A stretch of DNA of 51,715 bases from Rhodococcus sp. (in: high G+C Gram-positive bacteria) (GCA_004211695.1 SEEV01000024.1:1-51715), one strand, 5' to 3'. Positions 17,617-26,951 are shown, counted from the first letter of the stretch. Notes: generated from the sequence alone by a model not told the origin. Numbers and translations: made by a program.

Positions 17617-18543
17617 TCACAGCCTTCCAAGGAAGTCCGTCACCGCGTGGTTCAAACGATCGGGATGCTCGATCTGCGGCAGATGCCCGCAATCGGCGAA
17701 CATCAGCAGTTCTGCAGTGGGGATACGGCTTACGAGTTCGTCGGCGTAGCCAGGATTACGGAGTCTGTCCTCGGCGCCGGCAACAATCAATGTCGGTACA
17801 TCGATACGTTCGTACGAAATCGAGTCTCGCTCGCCAAACTCTGAGCGTTGAGGGACCAGCGGCGATTTGAACCGGGCGGCCGCGACGGCTTCCCACGCGC
17901 CGGGTTGAATCGCCGATTCGTAGCGGGCCCGGACCAATCGCTCGTCATCGAGCAGGGTTTGGTCGTACACAAAGTTGGAAACGATCTTCCGCATGCCCTC
18001 CAGCGTGCAGTCGTAGTCGAGTGTTGAAGCGCGCGCATCATTAAGGGGAATGAACCCGCCGCCCGAGATCGAGACGATCGCGCCGATTGGCCAGTCGAAC
18101 TCGTCACCGGCCGCAACGCCCAACAGAAGTGTCGCGCCCATCGAGACGCCGCAGAACGATGCGGTCCCGAGGTCCATGACTTCCAGAAACCGAGTCATGT
18201 GCCAAAGGCGTCGACTGCGACCACCCCCAAAGTCGTGCAATTTGTCTGTTCCACCAAAGCCGAGCCAGTCGGGGGCGATGACTCGATGCGACCGACCAAG
18301 CGCTTCGATGGTGGGATACCAGGAAAGTTCTGCTGACGAGCCATAGCTTCCGTCGTGCAACAGGACAACAGGCGGCCCGTCACCGCATTCCAGGTAGTGC
18401 GTGCGAATCCCGTCGATCAAGATCGTGCGGCTGTACGCCGAGGGAACATATCTGGTCAAGAGTCTGAGCCGATCTGCAACGATGTGGTGAACAGTGAGGT
18501 GATGCGTCTCCGACGCCCGGTCCGGCGTCGGAGACAAGGTCAT
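17617..18543 (-). CDS. Alpha/beta hydrolase (meta-cleavage-product-hydrolase-like)
   Basis: A 308-residue hydrolase with VVLLHDGSYGSSAE at about 59-72, GVSMG nucleophile elbow at about 132-136 (Ser134), GAEDRL acid region and CGHLPQIEHP supplying the histidine. The final pattern is typical of C-C bond hydrolases and epoxide/ester hydrolases of catabolic clusters. It is the last intact gene of the leftward operon, 7 bases after the bicupin gene. It could open the lactone or ester formed by the Baeyer-Villiger monooxygenase, or act on a ring-cleavage product of the bicupin; both are inferences. Confidence 0.83.
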   Translation of the reverse strand: MTLSPTPDRASETHHLTVHHIVADRLRLLTRYVPSAYSRTILIDGIRTHYLECGDGPPVVLLHDGSYGSSAELSWYPTIEALGRSHRVIAPDWLGFGGTDKLHDFGGGRSRRLWHMTRFLEVMDLGTASFCGVSMGATLLLGVAAGDEFDWPIGAIVSISGGGFIPLNDARASTLDYDCTLEGMRKIVSNFVYDQTLLDDERLVRARYESAIQPGAWEAVAAARFKSPLVPQRSEFGERDSISYERIDVPTLIVAGAEDRLRNPGYADELVSRIPTAELLMFADCGHLPQIEHPDRLNHAVTDFLGRL

Positions 18544-18550
18544 TGCAGGC

Positions 18551-19690
18551 TCAACTCGGCTCTGCTACAGGGACTCCGGGTGCCGGGATATCGCCCGGCC
18601 ATTCGCCCGGGGGGAGGAAGAACTGCCCGGAGGTCTTCGCACTCCATTCCGCGAATTCCGCAAACTTTTCGTCGGTCGAGAGGTCGGATCCTCGCCCTTC
18701 AACCGCAATGCCGTAGAAATATTTGATGAAGCCCGAACCGCCGGGCACCAGGCACGTCAGGACGCGAGCGCCCTGTGCTCCGGTGATGTGGTAAAAGTGT
18801 GGTAGATCCCGGGGCCCCCAGATGAAGTCGCCGGGATGTCCGACCTGTTTGGTGATCCCGTCCGGTTCGGACACATATAGGGTGAACTCACCCTCTAGAA
18901 CGTAAAAACCTTCCTCCTCCAGGGTGTGCACGTGGGGGTAGACGATGTCGGGCTTGGTCCATGCGACCTCGATCATCTCGAAAAGGTCGCCGGTCTGGTG
19001 GCCCCAGGCGTGGAATTTGAGTTCGACATCGGTCATCATGTTGCGGTCGATGTTCATCGTGTATTTGGCCGATGCATCGGATTTGAACGGTGCGTTCACC
19101 ATCCGGTCGCTCTCGTCCGGCATCAGCAGGCGTGCGTCGGGCGTCACCGGGCCACGAGCGGCGGCGGTCCTCGTCGACGGCGGAGGGCCATCAGGCCCGT
19201 AGATCCGAACTCCGTAGTCGCGGAAGGACTTCTCTGCCAGCGCTGTCATCTGCTCCGGCGTGTCCAGTTCGAGCTCGGCGGCCTCCTGGAAGAACCCGGG
19301 GACGAGTTCGGTGCCCGGCACCAGGTACTGCAGAATCTTGACCGGCTTGTCACCTGCTGTGAAGCTGTGCGCCCGGCCTACCGGGTGCCACACGAACTCG
19401 CCGGGGCCGGCTTGGATGACGCAGTCGTCGTGGGGCATGAAGAATGTGACGTTGCCCTCGAGCACGAAGAAGCCTTCATCTTCCAGGGTGTGCATGTGCA
19501 TGCCGGATTCCTCACCCGGCTCCAACTCGTGGAGGGTGACAGTCAATCGGCGGTTGGTTTGAGAGGCGTCCGCGAGGACGTACATCGCCTTCTCCGCGCC
19601 GGGTCCGATCTTGTACTCGAGTTTCCGGCCCGGGGCCGGGGTGCGGAACGCTCCGTTGGTCACAGCCGGGCGGTGCTCTGTCGTGGTCAT
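18551..19690 (-). CDS. Bicupin, putative metal-dependent dioxygenase (quercetinase-like)
   Basis: The 379-residue protein has two cupin domains. The first has HMHTLEDEGFFVLEG at about 65-79 with a later His in GRAHSF (about 108). The second has HVHTLEEEGFYVLEG at about 253-267 with a later His in LPHFYH (about 298). Both halves therefore keep the HxH, Glu and distal His metal ligands, which is unusual because many bicupins lose one site. AAGGATGAGTA precedes the ATG. In the operon it sits between an MDR and an alpha/beta hydrolase, suggesting ring-cleaving or diketone-cleaving chemistry. It is not a typical gentisate dioxygenase. Confidence 0.8.
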   Translation of the reverse strand: MTTTEHRPAVTNGAFRTPAPGRKLEYKIGPGAEKAMYVLADASQTNRRLTVTLHELEPGEESGMHMHTLEDEGFFVLEGNVTFFMPHDDCVIQAGPGEFVWHPVGRAHSFTAGDKPVKILQYLVPGTELVPGFFQEAAELELDTPEQMTALAEKSFRDYGVRIYGPDGPPPSTRTAAARGPVTPDARLLMPDESDRMVNAPFKSDASAKYTMNIDRNMMTDVELKFHAWGHQTGDLFEMIEVAWTKPDIVYPHVHTLEEEGFYVLEGEFTLYVSEPDGITKQVGHPGDFIWGPRDLPHFYHITGAQGARVLTCLVPGGSGFIKYFYGIAVEGRGSDLSTDEKFAEFAEWSAKTSGQFFLPPGEWPGDIPAPGVPVAEPS

Positions 19691-19742
19691 TACTCATCCT
19701 TGATTGTTGAGCGAAGATTGCTTCGACGGTCCTGCACCGAAT

Positions 19743-20729
19743 TCACCGTGTGGTGACGTCGATCTGAACCTTCCCGAAGGTGTTCCTGTCGGCCAGGGCG
19801 TCCTGTGCCTCACGCGCGTGCTCCAAGTCGAACAACGGTCCCTCCTGGGTGCGTACCTCACCACGGCCGTGAAGTTCGAAAAGCTTGTCCAGGGCGGGGC
19901 CGGCGAGCCCGGCGTCGACGAAGTTGGGCAGCCACACACCGGTGACGGAGTGCGACCCGAACGCCAAACTCACCGTCTCGAGGGTCGGCGAGTCGCCCGA
20001 CGCTGTGCCGAAGACGACGAGGCGCCCGAACGGTGCCAGCGCCGCTCGCGCCTCCTCGAACACTTTGCCGCCGACCATGTCGAAGACCACGTCGACCGGT
20101 GCGCCGTCATTCGCCTCGACAAGACGGCCGGCGAGTCTCTCGGCGGAGCTGTCGGTGACCGCATGCGCACCCAGATCCTGGGCGAACTGCCGCTTCTTTG
20201 GAGTCGACGCCAATGCGATCACCCGTCCCGCACCGCGGCATACCCCCAACTGGACGGCGATCGAGCCGAGTGCCCCCGCTGCGCCGGTGATCACCACGCT
20301 CTCACCCGGAGCGACATGCGCCGCCTCGTACAGGAACCAGGCCGTCAGCCCAGACGCCATCAGGGTCAAGGCGTCGGTGTCATCGACATGATCGGGAACC
20401 GGGTACACCCGCGCCGCGGACACGGCGACCCACTCTGCGTATCCCCCAGCCCCGCACAAGGCGACCACGCGCTGCCCGGTGTCCTCTCGGACACCCACGA
20501 CCTCACCGCCAGGGATGACGGACCCCGAAATCTGCGCGGACGGCTGGCCGGTGAATAGATTGAACCCGGTGTCGAGCAGAATCTTGTCGGCGGCGTTCAC
20601 CCCGACTCGACTGACACGAATCAGGACCTCTCCCTTTGCGGGAGTGGGAACGGGCTCGTCGATCAGCTGGAAGTCGTTCGGTCCGTCGAGGCCGGTGTAC
20701 GCGACCGCGCGCATGGTGGGCCCCATCAC
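19743..20729 (-). CDS. MDR-family NADPH-dependent oxidoreductase
   Basis: A 328-residue zinc-independent medium-chain dehydrogenase starting at a GTG followed by MGPTMRAVAYTGLDG. The ATG at 20714 (MRAVAYTG) is an alternative start. It has GVNAADK, the cofactor segment ITGAAGALGSIAVQLG and DMVGGKVFEEA. It is most like quinone oxidoreductases and enone/enoyl reductases. It lies in the leftward operon between the SnoaL-like gene and the bicupin. A role in reducing an unsaturated ketone intermediate is plausible. Confidence 0.83.
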   Translation of the reverse strand: MMGPTMRAVAYTGLDGPNDFQLIDEPVPTPAKGEVLIRVSRVGVNAADKILLDTGFNLFTGQPSAQISGSVIPGGEVVGVREDTGQRVVALCGAGGYAEWVAVSAARVYPVPDHVDDTDALTLMASGLTAWFLYEAAHVAPGESVVITGAAGALGSIAVQLGVCRGAGRVIALASTPKKRQFAQDLGAHAVTDSSAERLAGRLVEANDGAPVDVVFDMVGGKVFEEARAALAPFGRLVVFGTASGDSPTLETVSLAFGSHSVTGVWLPNFVDAGLAGPALDKLFELHGRGEVRTQEGPLFDLEHAREAQDALADRNTFGKVQIDVTTR

Positions 20730-20844
20730 GCGATCCCGTCATCCGTGTCGTACTGGAAATCGGTCATGATACGTCCTCCTGATAACGCTTTCATGGTGTG
20801 CTGCGCACGGGATCAACGAAGTGACGGGTCAACGAAGCAGGGGA

Positions 20845-21258
20845 TCACTGTCGGTCCGCCAATTGTTCGACGTAGGCGAGGACCTCGAAGGGGTCCAGGG
20901 CCTCCGTCACTTCGGCAAGCTGCCCGTCCTCGAGTCTGAACATGAGGATGGGGTTGTTCGTGTATTCCGCGTCACCCGGACCGATTCCGTGCGCCGTCGC
21001 TTCGACTGCGACTCGATCATCCTCGGCAGTGACGCTACGTACGACGAAGCTGAACTCGACGAAGCCGCCGAGAAAGCCCTCGAGCGTAGCCCGCGCACCG
21101 TCCTTGTCCTTTCGGCCGCCGTCTCGAAATCGATCCGATCGGATCGGATACGTCCACGTTCCCTCATCCGTCATGAGGTCGAACAGTGCCGCGAAGTCCC
21201 GGTCGTCGATGCACCTGCAAGCGTCGAGCACGATCTTTTTGTTCAATTCCACTGACAT
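20845..21258 (-). CDS. SnoaL-like (NTF2-fold) protein
   Basis: A 137-residue product with the NTF2/SnoaL layout: N-terminal helix ending CIDDRDFAALFDLMTDEGTW, a central curved sheet and a terminal DPFEVLAYVEQL. AAGGAACGTC precedes the ATG. Relatives include ketosteroid-isomerase-like and epoxide-hydrolase-like enzymes as well as non-catalytic members, so the reaction is not predictable. It is second in the leftward operon, 40 bases after the SDR. Confidence 0.75.
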   Translation of the reverse strand: MSVELNKKIVLDACRCIDDRDFAALFDLMTDEGTWTYPIRSDRFRDGGRKDKDGARATLEGFLGGFVEFSFVVRSVTAEDDRVAVEATAHGIGPGDAEYTNNPILMFRLEDGQLAEVTEALDPFEVLAYVEQLADRQ

Positions 21259-21298
21259 GACGTTCCTTCAGCTCGACTCGATTGATTCCGAAATTCCA

Positions 21299-22051
21299 TC
21301 ACGGCATGACCGATCCACCATTGACGGGAAATGTTTGACCTGTGATCCACGCACTTGCGTCGGACAACAGGAACGACGCCATCTCTGCATGATCCCGTGG
21401 GTCCCCGAGGCGACCCAGTGGTGCGTGCTGAACCCAGTCGTCGATGAATTCCTGAGGGGCCGTGACTTGAAGGAGCGGTGTGTCCGTCGCACCTGGCGCA
21501 ATGGTGTTTGCCCGAATCTGGCGCCTTCCGAGTTCGAGTGCGAAAGTTTTGACGAGGCTGATCAAGCCGCCCTTCGACGCGACGTAATTACCACCCCCGA
21601 CCTGGCCCGTGATGGCTAGGTCGGACGTGATGGCGACGATGGAGCCCCCATCTCCCTGCGCGACCATTTGACGAGCGACCGCCTGCATGACGGAGAAGGC
21701 GCCCGACAGGTTGACGTCCAGTACGAAGTGCCAGTCCTCGTGGCTCATCTCGAGAATGGGCGCCCCGCGGGTGATGCCCGCGGAGACCAGTAAACCGTCG
21801 ATGCGGCCGAACTCCTGGACTCCACCGGCAACGTAGTCGGTGACGTCCTCGGGGCTGGTGGCGTTCATCTCCACCGTGTGCAGCCGTCCCGCGAGATTCT
21901 CCGTCTCGTCGGCGAGGGCCTTCAATGCGACGCCGTTCATATCGCCGGCCAGGACGTTCGCACCCTGAGACAACGCTTCGATCACTGTTGCGCGGCCGAT
22001 ACCGCTGGCTCCCCCGGTCACGGCGATGACCTTGGCGTTCAAGCTCTGCAT
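21299..22051 (-). CDS. SDR-family alcohol dehydrogenase
   Basis: A 250-residue classical SDR from MQSLNAKVIAVTGGASGIG, with GDMNG after the second strand (Asp suggesting NAD preference), LVSAG, SDLAITGQVGGGNYVASK with the catalytic Ser, Tyr and Lys, and a C-terminal TGQTFPVNGG. The start at 22051 is preferred because the 23 residues before it are unlike the family. It is the first leftward gene, divergent from the BVMO. It is likely to oxidise an alcohol made by the P450 to the ketone used by the BVMO, inferred from context. Confidence 0.85.
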   Translation of the reverse strand: MQSLNAKVIAVTGGASGIGRATVIEALSQGANVLAGDMNGVALKALADETENLAGRLHTVEMNATSPEDVTDYVAGGVQEFGRIDGLLVSAGITRGAPILEMSHEDWHFVLDVNLSGAFSVMQAVARQMVAQGDGGSIVAITSDLAITGQVGGGNYVASKGGLISLVKTFALELGRRQIRANTIAPGATDTPLLQVTAPQEFIDDWVQHAPLGRLGDPRDHAEMASFLLSDASAWITGQTFPVNGGSVMP

Positions 22052-22301
22052 AGCGGTTCCATCTCTTTCGGGGAATAAGGTCGGATCGAGCGTGCACTGC
22101 ATGTGCGAACTGATCCGCACTAGTGAGAGAGTTCTGCGACAGCGGTTCGATGGTCCAAGGTGTCAAGTGCGATGGCGAAGCACCGCGACACGATCACCAT
22201 CACTGTCGACAAATCGTGCCGTTCCGAAACTCAGTCCACGGTTCGGCTGATTCACACGCTAGATCGTGGAGACCTCCTGTGCTTAGGGTCACAGCCCAAG
22301 A

Positions 22302-22316
22302 TTCCGCACCGCGGAA
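22302..22316. promoter_or_regulatory. Palindromic putative operator, copy 1 (TTCCGC-ACC-GCGGAA)
   Basis: A perfect 6-3-6 palindrome in the 536-base divergent region between the SDR (start 22051) and the BVMO (start 22588). A second copy with a different spacer lies 67 bases away and a one-mismatch copy lies at 30140. Similar short GC-rich palindromes are typical IclR-family sites. The remainder of 22052-22587 shows no gene. Confidence 0.6.
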
Positions 22317-22368
22317 CTCGGCGCTGTTGCAGGGTGAGTGGCTGCCGACCCCCAGGATCACGACATCG

Positions 22369-22383
22369 TTCCGCAGGGCGGAA
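22369..22383. promoter_or_regulatory. Palindromic putative operator, copy 2 (TTCCGC-AGG-GCGGAA)
   Basis: The same arms as copy 1 with spacer AGG. The centre-to-centre distance of 67 bp is a little over six helical turns. Two sites between divergent operons fit co-regulation of both directions by one dimer- or tetramer-forming regulator. Confidence 0.6.
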
Positions 22384-22587
22384 TCCGGATGCAGGTCTCT
22401 ATGCCTGCCGGCGCAGGTGCCCTTAGGTTCGGAATATCGCGTCATGTGATGGACGCCACAGCTAATTGAGGGTAATGCCTGGATCACCAACCGCCATCCA
22501 GCGAATCCGGCCGCCGCACGGGACATGGTTCACAGAGCGTCGATCGGCTTCTGCCCGTCCTCATCAACATCAAATGGAAAGAAGCAC

Positions 22588-24264
22588 ATGGCATATCTAG
22601 ACATTCCCGCGGAACAGTCGTCTCCGTCTCACTTCGATGCAGTTGTCGTCGGGGCTGGATTCGCAGGGCTGTACGCGCTGCACAAACTTCGCGATCAGCT
22701 CGGGCTGCGCGTTCGTGTGTTCGAGGCCGGGCACGGGGTCGGCGGGACATGGTTCTGGAACCAATACCCCGGTGCCCGGTGTGACGTCGAGAGCTTGCAC
22801 TATTCGTATTCGTTCTTGGCGGAGCTGCAACAAGAATGGAACTGGTCCGAGAAATACGCCAGTCAACCCGAGATTCTGGCTTACCTGAACCACGTGGCGG
22901 ACCGTTTCGATCTTCGCTCCGACATAAGTTTCGAAACACGAGTCACCTCCGCGGTGTGGAACGAGCATGATCGCGTGTGGGAGATCGGCTGTGGCGACGG
23001 ATCGGCAGTAACCGCGCGTTACCTGATATGCGGCTCCGGGAACCTGTCGGTACCGAAGGATCCGCAATTCGATGGTATGGAGAATTTCGACGGAGAGGTC
23101 TATCTCACCGGAAGATGGCCGCATGACGGCGTGAATTTCGAAGGCAAGAAGGTTGCGGTTGTCGGCACCGGATCCAGTGGTATTCAAGTAATCACGGAGA
23201 TTGCGAAGAAGGCTGACCACCTGACTGTCTTCCAGCGCACACCGAACTATGCCACCCCGTTGAGGAACGTACCTGCCGATCCCGAACGCACTGCCGCGAT
23301 CAAGGCGAACTACCCCCAGGTACGAGAGAATGCCCGCAAGACCAGAGGAGGAGTCCCGGATTACAACCCCTTGCCGTCCGCACTGACTGTCACTCCCGAG
23401 GAGCGGCGGCGCGTGTTCGACGAATGCTGGGACGCGGGGGGATTTCAGCTTTACGTGGGGTCATTCCAGGATATTCTGATCGACAAATCGGCGAACGCCA
23501 CGATCTCCGAATACATCCGTGAACGGATCAGCGAACGGATCGACAATCCCGCTCTTGCCGAGAAATTGATCCCGACCGACTACCCGTACGGAACTAAACG
23601 CCCACCGTTCGAGACGGGCTACTACGAAATCTTCAACCAGCCCAACGTCACGTTGGTCGACGTCAGAGAGACGCCTATCGTGTCCGTCACGTCCGGCGGA
23701 GTACTCACCACCGATTCCGAACACGAGGCCGACATCCTGGTACTCGCCACCGGGTTTGATGCCATCACCGGACCCGTGTTGGACATGGGCATCATCGGAC
23801 GAGACGGTGAGACCCTGAACGACAAGTGGGCTCACGGTCCCCGGACATATCTGGGTCTGTCCGTACATGGTTTTCCCAATCTGTTCCTGGTCACCGGTCC
23901 GCAGAGCCCGTCGGTGTTGTACAACATGCCTCTGGCCATCGAAGACCATGTCGACTTCATCGCCGATGCCATTGAGTACTGCCGACGGAACGGGGTGGAG
24001 ACGATCGAAGCACGGCTCGCAGCAGAGGACGCCTGGGTGGCGCACACTGTCGAGCTGTCGGATGCGACGTTGCTTCCCGAGACAGACGCCTGGTGGATGA
24101 CGGGCGGCACCAACGGGAAACCGCGTGTGTGCATGCTCTACATCGGCGGAGCCGCAGCGTATCGGGAGATCTGCGCGAAGGTCGTTGCCGACGGCTACGA
24201 CGGCTTCGATGTCTCGGCGCAACGTTCAGCATCATTCGCAGGGACATCCAGCCGCCGCGAGTAA
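22588..24264 (+). CDS. Baeyer-Villiger flavin monooxygenase (type I) with altered fingerprint
   Basis: The 558-residue protein would use FAD and NADPH to convert a ketone to an ester or lactone. It has VVVGAGFAGLYALHKLR (about 19-35), GGTWFWNQYPGARCDVES, a second Rossmann motif VAVVGTGSSGIQ (about 189-200) and LVLATGFDAITG. The BVMO fingerprint FxGxxxHxxxW(P/D) reads FDGEVYLTGRWP at about 167-178, so the conserved His is Leu. The ATG at 22588 follows GGAAAGAAG. It is first in the rightward run with a P450, ferredoxin and reductase. The Leu may alter or abolish normal NADPH-coupled catalysis. Confidence 0.87.
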   Translation: MAYLDIPAEQSSPSHFDAVVVGAGFAGLYALHKLRDQLGLRVRVFEAGHGVGGTWFWNQYPGARCDVESLHYSYSFLAELQQEWNWSEKYASQPEILAYLNHVADRFDLRSDISFETRVTSAVWNEHDRVWEIGCGDGSAVTARYLICGSGNLSVPKDPQFDGMENFDGEVYLTGRWPHDGVNFEGKKVAVVGTGSSGIQVITEIAKKADHLTVFQRTPNYATPLRNVPADPERTAAIKANYPQVRENARKTRGGVPDYNPLPSALTVTPEERRRVFDECWDAGGFQLYVGSFQDILIDKSANATISEYIRERISERIDNPALAEKLIPTDYPYGTKRPPFETGYYEIFNQPNVTLVDVRETPIVSVTSGGVLTTDSEHEADILVLATGFDAITGPVLDMGIIGRDGETLNDKWAHGPRTYLGLSVHGFPNLFLVTGPQSPSVLYNMPLAIEDHVDFIADAIEYCRRNGVETIEARLAAEDAWVAHTVELSDATLLPETDAWWMTGGTNGKPRVCMLYIGGAAAYREICAKVVADGYDGFDVSAQRSASFAGTSSRRE

Positions 24265-24361
24265 CCAATCGCACTGCGCCTTGGCGCTTGTGGTTGCGGC
24301 AATTATCCAGCGATCCGTCAGGATCACGATTTCAATTCAGTACAGGACACGGAGTTTGGCA

Positions 24362-25576
24362 ATGACGAGCGACAGCGATTCGTCCACCATTCTGGCACAC
24401 GGCGGGCCGGTAAGCGACATAAGCATTTTCGACGAGGACAACGTCCGGAATCCCCATCCGATGTGGTCGATGCTCCGAGAACTCGGCAGCGTGGTCTACC
24501 TCTCGACCAGCGACACCTGGATCATCACCCGTTATGACGAGGTGCGGGCAACTTTGGCCGACTGGCAGACCTTCTCTTCCGCTGCCGAGACCGTCTACGG
24601 CGAGGAGATGGGCGCGCTACTGGGGAAGGTGCCGCTGACCACGGACCCGCCGTTGCACGACAGGCTGCGCGGAATCCTCAGCCAGAAGACGGCGCCGCGC
24701 GCACTGAAGCAGTTAGGCGAGCAGGTGGCCGCGCACGCTGACGAACTGGTCGCAGAAGCGGTGGAGGCCGGCTCGATCGAAGCGATGGAAGCCCTGTGTC
24801 AACGATTGCCGGTCGACACCGTCGCCGACCTCGTCGGCTTACCCGACGAGGGCCGCGAGATCTTGCTGCCCGGTGGAGAGCGGATGCTCATGACGTTCGG
24901 CCCGCATGGCGACCGCTACGCCGACGGGATGCCCACGGTCGTGGAGTTCGCCGACTACATCAAAAGTGTCACGAGCCGTGAGGTTCTCAAGCCCGACAGC
25001 TGGGGCACCGCCATCCTCGACGCCGTCGACGACGGGCGCATCCAGCCCGAAGACGCGGCGCCGTTGATGAGCTCGTACCTGATTGCCGGTATGGGAACCA
25101 CCGTGCACACTCTCGGCTTCTACCTGAACAACTTGGCGCGCAATCCGCAGGCGTGGGCAGCACTGAAGGCCGATCCCTCGCTCATCGGCAGTGGCTTCGA
25201 GGAATCCATACGGTTGGATGGGCCGGCACAGGTGCTCTATCGAGGCACCACACGCGAGGTCGAGCTCGGTGGGCACGTTATTCCTGACGGTAAACGCATC
25301 ATCGTCAGCATTGGTTCGGCCAACCGCGACCCCCGGCACTACAGCGACCCCGACACATTCGACATCCACCGCAATCCTATCGACCACCTCGGACTGGGCT
25401 ACGCCACCCACGGTTGTGTCGGTCAAGGCCTCGCCCGACTGGAGGTACGGGCCGTGATGTCTTCCCTCCTGCGCCGAGTCGCAACCTTGACCCCAGCCGG
25501 CGAACCGGAACTGACCCACCACATCCCAGGCTTTTCCGGCATAACCAGACTACCCATTACCCTCACGAGCGAATAG
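24362..25576 (+). CDS. Cytochrome P450 (CYP199-like)
   Basis: A 404-residue soluble class I P450. The I-helix has AGMGTT (about 242-247), the K-helix ESIR motif has Glu281/Arg284, and the heme loop GLGYATHGCVGQGLARLE carries the ligand Cys near 352. Two segments, VRATLADWQTFSSA and GTTREVELGGHVIPDGKRI, resemble CYP199-type para-substituted-benzoate monooxygenases as I recall them, so an aromatic or cyclic carboxylate is possible. Electrons come from the next two genes. It lies 97 bases after the BVMO and probably shares its transcript. Confidence 0.88.
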   Translation: MTSDSDSSTILAHGGPVSDISIFDEDNVRNPHPMWSMLRELGSVVYLSTSDTWIITRYDEVRATLADWQTFSSAAETVYGEEMGALLGKVPLTTDPPLHDRLRGILSQKTAPRALKQLGEQVAAHADELVAEAVEAGSIEAMEALCQRLPVDTVADLVGLPDEGREILLPGGERMLMTFGPHGDRYADGMPTVVEFADYIKSVTSREVLKPDSWGTAILDAVDDGRIQPEDAAPLMSSYLIAGMGTTVHTLGFYLNNLARNPQAWAALKADPSLIGSGFEESIRLDGPAQVLYRGTTREVELGGHVIPDGKRIIVSIGSANRDPRHYSDPDTFDIHRNPIDHLGLGYATHGCVGQGLARLEVRAVMSSLLRRVATLTPAGEPELTHHIPGFSGITRLPITLTSE

Positions 25577-25584
25577 GAACAGAC

Positions 25585-25785
25585 ATGAGCCACGTAGAAC
25601 TGGACCGCGAGCGCTGTGAGGGCCACGGCACCTGCGAACAGATCGCCCCGAACATCTATCGACTCGACGACGAGGGTGAACTCGACATTCTCGTCAACCC
25701 GTTGACCGACGATGTCGCAAAGGCCGCCGAAGCTGGAGCACGAGTATGCCCTGTCGCCGCGCTTCGAGTGGTGGGCAACCCGTGA
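25585..25785 (+). CDS. [3Fe-4S]-type ferredoxin (P450 redox partner)
   Basis: A 66-residue ferredoxin with CEGHGTC near residues 11-17 and VCPVAAL near the C-terminus. The ligand pattern is Cys-x5-Cys plus a distal Cys-Pro, with His-Gly where a fourth cysteine would be, as in actinobacterial P450 ferredoxins. It starts 8 bases after the P450 stop, and its stop overlaps the GTG of the reductase (GTGA). It should carry electrons from the reductase to the P450. Confidence 0.88.
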   Translation: MSHVELDRERCEGHGTCEQIAPNIYRLDDEGELDILVNPLTDDVAKAAEAGARVCPVAALRVVGNP

Positions 25786-26951
25786 CGGCCGTTGCGGAGC
25801 GCCGAAACATCGTCATCGTCGGCGGATCCATCGCCGCGGTCACCGCCGCTCAAGTCCTGCGCGCCGAGGGTTATGCGGGTGAGCTCACGATGCTCTCGGC
25901 CGAAATGCAGCTGCCGTACTCCCGCGTGCCACTGTCCAAGGCGGTGCTCGCCGGTTCAGCCGATCAAGCAAGCTGCGCGCTGCCGATGTCCACCGACGAC
26001 GTCAACGTCCGTCTAGGACAGGAAGTAGTCGGACTCGACGACCAGGCACACACCATCCACGTCGCGGAAGGCGGCACCATCCCGTTCGACGGACTGATCG
26101 TGGCCTCCGGAGCACGCGCGCGCCGGTTGTCGCAACCTGGGCAGTCCGGTGAGTACGTGGTTCGTGATGCCGCCGACATCCCCGCTCTCGCGGAACGCCT
26201 CTCCACCGCACGGACCGTGGCAGTCGTCGGCGCGGGGTTCCTCGGCATGGAGATCGCCTCGACGTGCAGCAAGCAAGGACTCGATGTCACAGTGATCGAC
26301 CGCGATCCGCCGCTCCGGAGGCTTCTGGGAGCCTGGCTGTCAGCGTTGATCGTGGCCGAGGCGGAATCCGTCGGTGTGCGGTTCGTCAGGGCCGCCGACG
26401 GGGTACGCATTCTCGGTGATGGCGAAGTCGTCGGCGTAGGGTACGGCGACACCACGCTGCGACCCGACGTGGTCATCTCCGCAGTCGGCGACATTCCCAA
26501 CACGGAATGGCTTTCCGGAAGCCGTCTACACACCCAAGGAGCTGTCATCATCGACCAATGGTGTGTCGCAGCACCTGATGTCGTTGCCGCGGGCGACGTG
26601 GCGGCGATCCGGCAGCCTACCGGCGAAGTCATGCGCCTTCCACACTGGAACAACGCAGTGCGGCAAGCGCAAAGTGCGGCCCTCTCCCTGTTGCACGGTC
26701 GAGATGCACCTGTCGCGACACCCGATCATTACTTTTGGACAGAGGCGTTCGGCATGCAGATCAAGGTGTGTGGACTGATCCCGAACCATGAACCTCCGAT
26801 CATTCTCGAACACAACGATGAAAAGGGGTCCTTCCTTCTCCAGTGGGTCGCCGCCGATGGCGGACCGATAGCCGCAGCCACCGTCAACCGCAAAATGCCC
26901 GTGGTGAAGCTTCGCCGGTTGGCAGCCGAAGTCGTCGCAACTGCCTCCTAG
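25782..26951 (+). CDS. FAD-dependent ferredoxin reductase
   Basis: A 389-residue NAD(P)H:ferredoxin reductase of the putidaredoxin-reductase type: FAD motif IVIVGGSIAAVTAAQVLR near the N-terminus, SGARARRLS, the NAD motif VVGAGFLGMEIAS, VAAGDVAAI and the C-terminal reductase domain with YFWTEAFGMQIKVCG. The GTG at 25782 overlaps the ferredoxin stop; an in-frame ATG at 25746 would extend into the ferredoxin and is less likely. It completes the P450 electron chain and ends the rightward operon. Confidence 0.88.
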   Translation: MTAVAERRNIVIVGGSIAAVTAAQVLRAEGYAGELTMLSAEMQLPYSRVPLSKAVLAGSADQASCALPMSTDDVNVRLGQEVVGLDDQAHTIHVAEGGTIPFDGLIVASGARARRLSQPGQSGEYVVRDAADIPALAERLSTARTVAVVGAGFLGMEIASTCSKQGLDVTVIDRDPPLRRLLGAWLSALIVAEAESVGVRFVRAADGVRILGDGEVVGVGYGDTTLRPDVVISAVGDIPNTEWLSGSRLHTQGAVIIDQWCVAAPDVVAAGDVAAIRQPTGEVMRLPHWNNAVRQAQSAALSLLHGRDAPVATPDHYFWTEAFGMQIKVCGLIPNHEPPIILEHNDEKGSFLLQWVAADGGPIAAATVNRKMPVVKLRRLAAEVVATAS

